Below are positions 6,460-9,501 of a stretch of 9,501 nucleotides of DNA, one piece after another. The first letter of the stretch is position 1; each line of letters begins with the position of its first letter. Under the pieces are notes generated by a model that saw only the letters and a program-made list of their open reading frames with translations, made no database searches and had not been told where the DNA came from. The DNA is from Deltaproteobacteria bacterium (GTDB lineage Bacteria; Desulfobacterota; Binatia; UBA9968). The DNA is taken from NCBI GenBank assembly GCA_016844625.1, contig JAERMN010000082.1, positions 1 through 9,501 on the forward strand, written 5' to 3'. A program made the position numbers and the translations under genes.

Positions 6460-6749
6460 ATTCTATGTTAACGCAGCCTCTTGAGGCGGAAGCAATTAAA
6501 TGGGGTTGCCAAAGGGGGCGAGCATCTCCTTTGGTCCATGGTACTCTACGGCGGGTTAAAACCCCGCCGGCGAAGCGGTTTCGATTATTTCCGTCGGCGC
6601 CGTAGCTCTCGCCCCGTGTCAGGGCAATTTTCCGTTGCCGCGATTTGCCAATTCCAACTGATCTTTTGTCTTAGTCTCCCGCCATTTTCGCAGTTGCTTT
6701 TTCCCAGGTCGGGGCATAGGATTTTTTCACTTCACTGAGGAGTTGTCCT
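6460..6749. other. Gene-free block with clustered inverted repeats
   Basis: No gene is visible. Four inverted repeats are packed into 6480-6605. GCCTC-TT-GAGGC is near 6478-6489. CCAAAGG (6509-6515) pairs with CCTTTGG (6528-6534). CGGCGGG (6549-6555) pairs with CCCGCCG (6563-6569) around the loop TTAAAAC. CTACGGCG (6546-6553) pairs with CGCCGTAG (6598-6605), which competes with the previous hairpin. None is followed by a T-run typical of an intrinsic terminator. A promoter for the dioxygenase genes follows at 6694-6722. Confidence 0.5.
6694..6722 (+). promoter_or_regulatory. Possible promoter of the LigB/LigA-like genes
   Basis: TTGCTT (6694-6699) and TAGGAT (6717-6722) are separated by 17 bases and match consensus at three and four of six positions. 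The start would be about 6729, leaving a leader of roughly 20 bases with GAGGAG at 6737-6742. Confidence 0.35.
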
Positions 6750-7616
6750 ATGCCTCTAGTTTCCGCTTTGGCCGCGAGTCATGCGCCTAACATTCTGCTC
6801 GAGCCGGGCCGCGAGTGGGAAGATTTCATGGATCTGCACTACAGCATGGCACCGTCGGGTACGGCGAGCCGGCCGACCTTCGAGCAGCAGAAGCAGCTGC
6901 GCCAAGATGCTGAAAAAGCGTTTGCGGTTCTGCGCGCGGATTTAGAACAGGCCGCCCCGGATGTTTTGATCGTGGTGGCGAACGATCAGTTCGTCAATTT
7001 TTTCTGGAACAACATTCCGACTTTCTTTGTCACCATCGGCGACGAAGTTAAGGGCCAGTTCACGCAGCACAAATTTCATTACAAAAATCACAAAGAGCTC
7101 GGCACAGCGATCATCCGCGCGGGAATGGAAAGCGGCATCGACTTTTCCTACGGCGAATATGTTGAACTGCAGCACACGCAAAATGTGCCGCTCTATTTTC
7201 TGCTGCCGAAACCGACGATTCCGATCCTGCCGATTTATGTAAATACCTGGGTTGACCCGGCACCCTCGCCGCGGCGCTGCTATCAAGTTGGCGAGCTGAT
7301 CCGCGCCGTGGCGGACCAATCAAAAGAGCGCGTCGCGATTCTCGCCACCGGCGGGCTGTCGCATTTCCCCGGTTCGCCGCGCATCGGCGAGATCGACGAG
7401 AGCTTCGATCATCGACTACTCGAAGTGATGCGCCAGGGAAAGGGCAGAAGTTTGGTCGACTATTCCGTGCAAGATCTTTTGCAAGCGGGCGACACCGAGT
7501 TTCTCAACTGGATGGTCGTGGTTGGCGCCATCGGCGACGCCAAAGCGAGCTACACGGCATACATGCCGGACTTTGTCGCTACCGGCTGGGGCTTTGTCAG
7601 TTGGAAGTTGGTTTAG
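6750..7616 (+). CDS. LigB-like class III extradiol dioxygenase catalytic subunit
   Basis: This is a 288-residue protein of the LigB superfamily, the Fe(II)-dependent catalytic subunit that opens catechol-type rings outside the hydroxyls. By recall alignment to protocatechuate 4,5-dioxygenase LigB: SHAPNI (10-15) supplies the first metal His (His11), ANDQFVNFF at 77-85 corresponds to the NDH block, QHTQNVPL (141-148) has the conserved active-site His142, GGLSHFPG (201-208) carries the catalytic-base His205, and TEFLNW (249-254) gives the metal Glu250. The odd point is Gln80 where LigB has its second metal-ligand His. The start is supported by GAGGAG at seven bases spacing. A LigA-like small subunit follows 84 bases downstream. 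The substrate cannot be read from sequence; the enzyme may act on a non-protocatechuate phenol or not be a dioxygenase. Confidence 0.85.
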   Translation: MPLVSALAASHAPNILLEPGREWEDFMDLHYSMAPSGTASRPTFEQQKQLRQDAEKAFAVLRADLEQAAPDVLIVVANDQFVNFFWNNIPTFFVTIGDEVKGQFTQHKFHYKNHKELGTAIIRAGMESGIDFSYGEYVELQHTQNVPLYFLLPKPTIPILPIYVNTWVDPAPSPRRCYQVGELIRAVADQSKERVAILATGGLSHFPGSPRIGEIDESFDHRLLEVMRQGKGRSLVDYSVQDLLQAGDTEFLNWMVVVGAIGDAKASYTAYMPDFVATGWGFVSWKLV

Positions 7617-7700
7617 ATTCGCGTTGCGGGTTACGAGTCTCGGCTTGAATACGATGAATACGAAGAACAGCAATCGCGTGCTACGGCGTTGGAGAGAAAC

Positions 7701-7946
7701 ATGAGTTGTTACCATTTGAGCCGCCTGCTTTTTGATCTAAAGATGAACGAATCAACTTACCAGAAGTCGTTAAAGGACTTCGAAAGCGTGATGGGCGAAT
7801 ACGAATTGTCGAATGAGGAGAAAGATGCGCTGCGCGCTGGCGATCCGCGCAAACTGCGTCAGCTCGGCGTGCATGGCATGCTCTGTCTTTATATCAAACG
7901 GCTCAATCCGCAGTTTCGCGACAATATTTATTGGGCGCAGAAGTAA
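7701..7946 (+). CDS. LigA-like small subunit of class III extradiol dioxygenase
   Basis: This is an 81-residue, mostly helical protein. It shows the LigA pattern: SRLLFDLKMNESTYQKSLKD (residues 7-26), FESVMGEYELSNEEKDALRA (27-46), then GDPRKLRQLGVHGMLCLYI. In LigAB enzymes this subunit caps the active site of LigB. The frame is open from a TTG at 7689, but ATG 7701 is preceded by GGAGAG at 7691-7696 (four bases spacing) and is preferred. The length is close to that of stand-alone LigA domains. It follows the LigB-like gene by 84 bases on the same strand, supporting one heteromeric enzyme; the order (LigB before LigA) is the reverse of the classical ligAB operon. Confidence 0.75.
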   Translation: MSCYHLSRLLFDLKMNESTYQKSLKDFESVMGEYELSNEEKDALRAGDPRKLRQLGVHGMLCLYIKRLNPQFRDNIYWAQK

Positions 7947-7991
7947 TGCGTCGGTCTCACATTCATCGCCGCTCATTTGGGTTCTAAGATT

Positions 7992-8020
7992 TTGACCCAC
8001 GATAGTGGGTTTGGTAATAT
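7992..8020 (+). promoter_or_regulatory. Strong promoter of the SDR gene with a palindrome in the spacer
   Basis: The -35 TTGACC (7992-7997, five of six) and -10 TAATAT (8015-8020, four of six) are spaced by 17 bases, with an extended TGG before the -10. A perfect inverted repeat, ACCCAC-GATA-GTGGGT (7995-8010), overlaps the -35 and fills most of the spacer. Its position fits an operator for a repressor or MerR/TetR-like regulator, none of which is encoded here. Confidence 0.6.
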
Positions 8021-8067
8021 CCGTCAGACTGAAAGAGAATTAAAACTTCGAGGAGGATAAGTGAATA

Positions 8068-8859
8068 ATGGATCTCGGATTGAAAGGCAAAGTGGCATTG
8101 GTCGCCGGCGCGAGCCAGGGGATGGGGCGGGCTACGGCCATGGGGTTTGCCCGCGAAGGCGCGAAGGTGGCGATCTGCGCGCGCGGCGAACCGGCGCTCA
8201 ACGAAGCCGCGGAAGCGATCCGCAAACAGACTGGCGGCGAGGTTCTCGCGATGGTCGCCGACATGGCGAAGGCGGACGACATTAAGAAATTCGTCAACGA
8301 TAGCGCTAAACATTTCGGCCGCATCGATATCATCGTCAATAACGCCGGCGGACCGCCGCCGGGCGAGTTCATGAAGTTTACCGACGAGGACTGGAGCAAT
8401 GCGTTCAATCTAAGTTTCATGAGCACCATGCGCATGACCCGCGAAGCGGTGCCGCATATGCGCAAGATCGGCGGCGGCCGGGTGATCAATATCACTTCTT
8501 ATTCGGTCAAGGAGCCGATCGCCGGCTTAGTGCTATCCAATGGCATTCGCAGCAGCGTCATCGGCATGGCGAAAACCATTTCCCGCGAGCTTGGCCGCGA
8601 CAACATTCTCATCAACAACGTCTGCCCTGGGCGCATCGACACCGACCGTGCGCAGAAGCTCAACAAGGCGCGTGCCGATCGTGTTGGCCGTCCGGTGGAA
8701 GAGATCAATAAGGAGATGGCGGCCGAAGTGCCTCTGGGCCGCTACGGCACTGCGCAGGAGACCGCGGACTTGATCGTTTTTCTCGGTTCCGAGCGCGCCA
8801 GTTATATCACCGGCACGACGATCCAAATCGATGGGGGTTTGGTCAGGGGGATTCAATAA
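8068..8859 (+). CDS. Atypical short-chain dehydrogenase/reductase (SDR)
   Basis: This is a 263-residue Rossmann-fold protein of classical SDR length. The cofactor loop GASQGMG is at 14-20, an acidic AD at 64-65, NNAGGPPPG at 91-99, the structural Asn at 114, the active-site Ser at 144 (NITS), and a C-terminal GTTIQIDGG at 249-257. The catalytic Tyr-xxx-Lys is missing. At the expected spacing (13 residues after Ser144) there is Ser157, and four residues later Arg161 (SNGIR). ATG 8068 is the first start after an in-frame TGA at 8062. AGGAGG is at 8051-8056, eleven bases upstream, which is long. It has its own promoter (7992-8020) and overlaps the next gene by one base (TAATG). The likely role is a dehydrogenase or non-redox SDR in the catabolic block; its substrate is unknown. 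Confidence 0.9.
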   Translation: MDLGLKGKVALVAGASQGMGRATAMGFAREGAKVAICARGEPALNEAAEAIRKQTGGEVLAMVADMAKADDIKKFVNDSAKHFGRIDIIVNNAGGPPPGEFMKFTDEDWSNAFNLSFMSTMRMTREAVPHMRKIGGGRVINITSYSVKEPIAGLVLSNGIRSSVIGMAKTISRELGRDNILINNVCPGRIDTDRAQKLNKARADRVGRPVEEINKEMAAEVPLGRYGTAQETADLIVFLGSERASYITGTTIQIDGGLVRGIQ

Positions 8860-9182
8860 TGGTGCACTTCGTTATTCAGTGGGACTTGCCGGATCAGAAG
8901 GCGAACCTGACAATTTACGCGAACAAAGCCAAGAACGATTGGCTGCCCATCACCTTGGCGCATCAGGGCGTGTTAGAAATTCGCAACTATCGAAACCCGC
9001 TGGAAGTCACACCCCATGTGGCGATCACCATCGATTTCGACAACATGGATAATTGGCGCGATTTCATCGACTCGCAAGACTATATTCGCATCATGCGTGA
9101 GCTGCGCATACTCGGCTGCAATAATTTTACCGCCAATGTCTGGGCGCCGTCGAAATATTTTCCTGAATCGATGAAGCCGTAG
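8859..9182 (+). CDS. Small dimeric alpha/beta-barrel-like hypothetical protein
   Basis: This is a 107-residue soluble protein starting in the TAATG overlap with the SDR stop, so it is almost certainly translationally coupled. The order looks like a ferredoxin-like fold: strand HFVIQWDL (3-10), helix 16-33, GVLEIRNYRNP (37-47), strand HVAITIDF (53-60), helix DNWRDFIDSQDYIRIMRELR (64-83), then the strand FTANVWAPS (90-98). This resembles small antibiotic-monooxygenase/EthD/Dabb-type proteins that dimerise into barrels, but I see no diagnostic active-site residues and do not assign a reaction. It is likely a partner of the upstream SDR. Confidence 0.7.
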   Translation: MVHFVIQWDLPDQKANLTIYANKAKNDWLPITLAHQGVLEIRNYRNPLEVTPHVAITIDFDNMDNWRDFIDSQDYIRIMRELRILGCNNFTANVWAPSKYFPESMKP

Positions 9183-9195
9183 AAGAGGTTTAACC

Positions 9196-9400
9196 GCAAA
9201 GAGCGCAGCGCGGCGAAGTCGCAACCGAAACTCGGAATATCTCCAGCAAAGCATGTCCTGAGCCCGTTCGATTAAGCTCAGGGTAAACTTCGTCGAAGGG
9301 ACGCCAAGGCCGCAAAGGTCGGAAAAAATGAACAGGTTGGTTTGTAAAATTATCAATCTTTCGATTCCGAACTTGGGGTGCTTTGCGCCTTGGCGGGAGT
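9196..9400. repeat. Nested intergenic repeat element
   Basis: An outer inverted repeat has GCCAAGGCCGCAAAG (9303-9317) facing CTTTGCGCCTTGGC (9381-9394), a match broken only by one extra C. A further CCGCAAAG begins this kind of sequence at 9194. Inside lies a second, unrelated hairpin unit: CCTGAGC (9257-9263) with GCTCAGG (9276-9282), followed by CTTCG-T-CGAAG (9288-9298). Both units resemble dispersed non-coding repeats common in environmental proteobacterial genomes (from memory). They end just before the start of the next gene. Confidence 0.6.
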
Positions 9401-9407
9401 AATCCCC

Positions 9408-9501
9408 GTGTTCGAGCATTCCTTATCACCGGAAGATTTGCGCCAGCTGCGCAAAATTTTAGGGGCGGGTTTGAAACCGGCCATCTTCGCTTTTTACACG
9501 G
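9408..9501 (+). CDS. 5' end of an unidentified gene, cut by the window edge
   Basis: A GTG at 9408 opens a frame to the window end (31 codons). GGGAG at 9395-9399 lies eight bases upstream, a good Shine-Dalgarno. The residues MFEHSLSPEDLRQLRKILGA and the following GLKPAIFAFYT look like a genuine soluble N-terminus (helical SPEDLRQLRKIL, then a strand). Too little is present to name a family. Its ribosome binding site directly abuts the right arm of the intergenic repeat. Confidence 0.5.
   Translation, partial: MFEHSLSPEDLRQLRKILGAGLKPAIFAFYT

Noticed and set aside
8061..8285. GTG start with ideal spacing to AGGAGG ahead of the SDR
   Set aside because: It opens a different frame that gives a low-complexity shadow peptide; the SDR frame from 8068 is clearly the gene.

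Overview
The window looks like a chromosomal segment of an uncultured Gram-negative, proteobacteria-like soil or water bacterium. The evidence is a proteobacterial-type glutathione synthetase (gshB), prmA and rsmE side by side, class III ring-cleavage dioxygenase genes, and intergenic repeats of the 'CCGCAAAG...CTTTGCG' and 'CCTGAGC...GTCGAAGGG' kind that I associate with deltaproteobacteria-like genomes. This placement is an inference from gene content, not a phylogenetic result.

Layout. (1) 37-3371, plus strand, is ordinary core sequence: prmA (ribosomal protein L11 methyltransferase), rsmE (16S rRNA m3U1498 methyltransferase), an RDD-family membrane protein with a zinc-ribbon head, and gshB. 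(2) 3380-3498 is a tRNA-Phe(GAA) gene with its own promoter. (3) 3466-4889 has the anatomy of a small tRNA-targeted insertion. The 3' half of tRNA-Phe plus its downstream flank is repeated 1377 bases further on (46 of 47 bases identical). The interval holds two overlapping unrecognised genes (4074-4785) and a decayed membrane-protein fragment, but no integrase. (4) 4967-5945, minus strand, is a row of four small genes. One encodes a 49-residue protein with a textbook C2H2 zinc finger behind a strong Shine-Dalgarno, and two others are rich in Cys/His pairs. (5) 6275-6459 is a divergent 48-residue single-span membrane protein, followed by a gene-free block dense in inverted repeats (6480-6605). 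(6) 6694-9182 is a catabolic-looking block: LigB-like and LigA-like dioxygenase subunits, then, from a second promoter with a palindrome inside it, an atypical SDR oxidoreductase overlapping a small alpha/beta-barrel-like protein. (7) 9196-9400 is a nested intergenic repeat, after which a new gene starts at 9408 and leaves the window.

How the genes fit. Region 1 is housekeeping (translation-apparatus methylation and thiol metabolism). Region 6 could act on one aromatic substrate: ring opening by the LigAB pair, with the SDR/barrel pair as a co-induced companion. However, two catalytic positions are non-canonical: Gln for a metal-ligand His in the LigB-like protein, and Ser/Arg for Tyr/Lys in the SDR. 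Regions 3 to 5 are accessory, small-gene-rich DNA next to a tRNA integration site and are the likeliest place for something undescribed.
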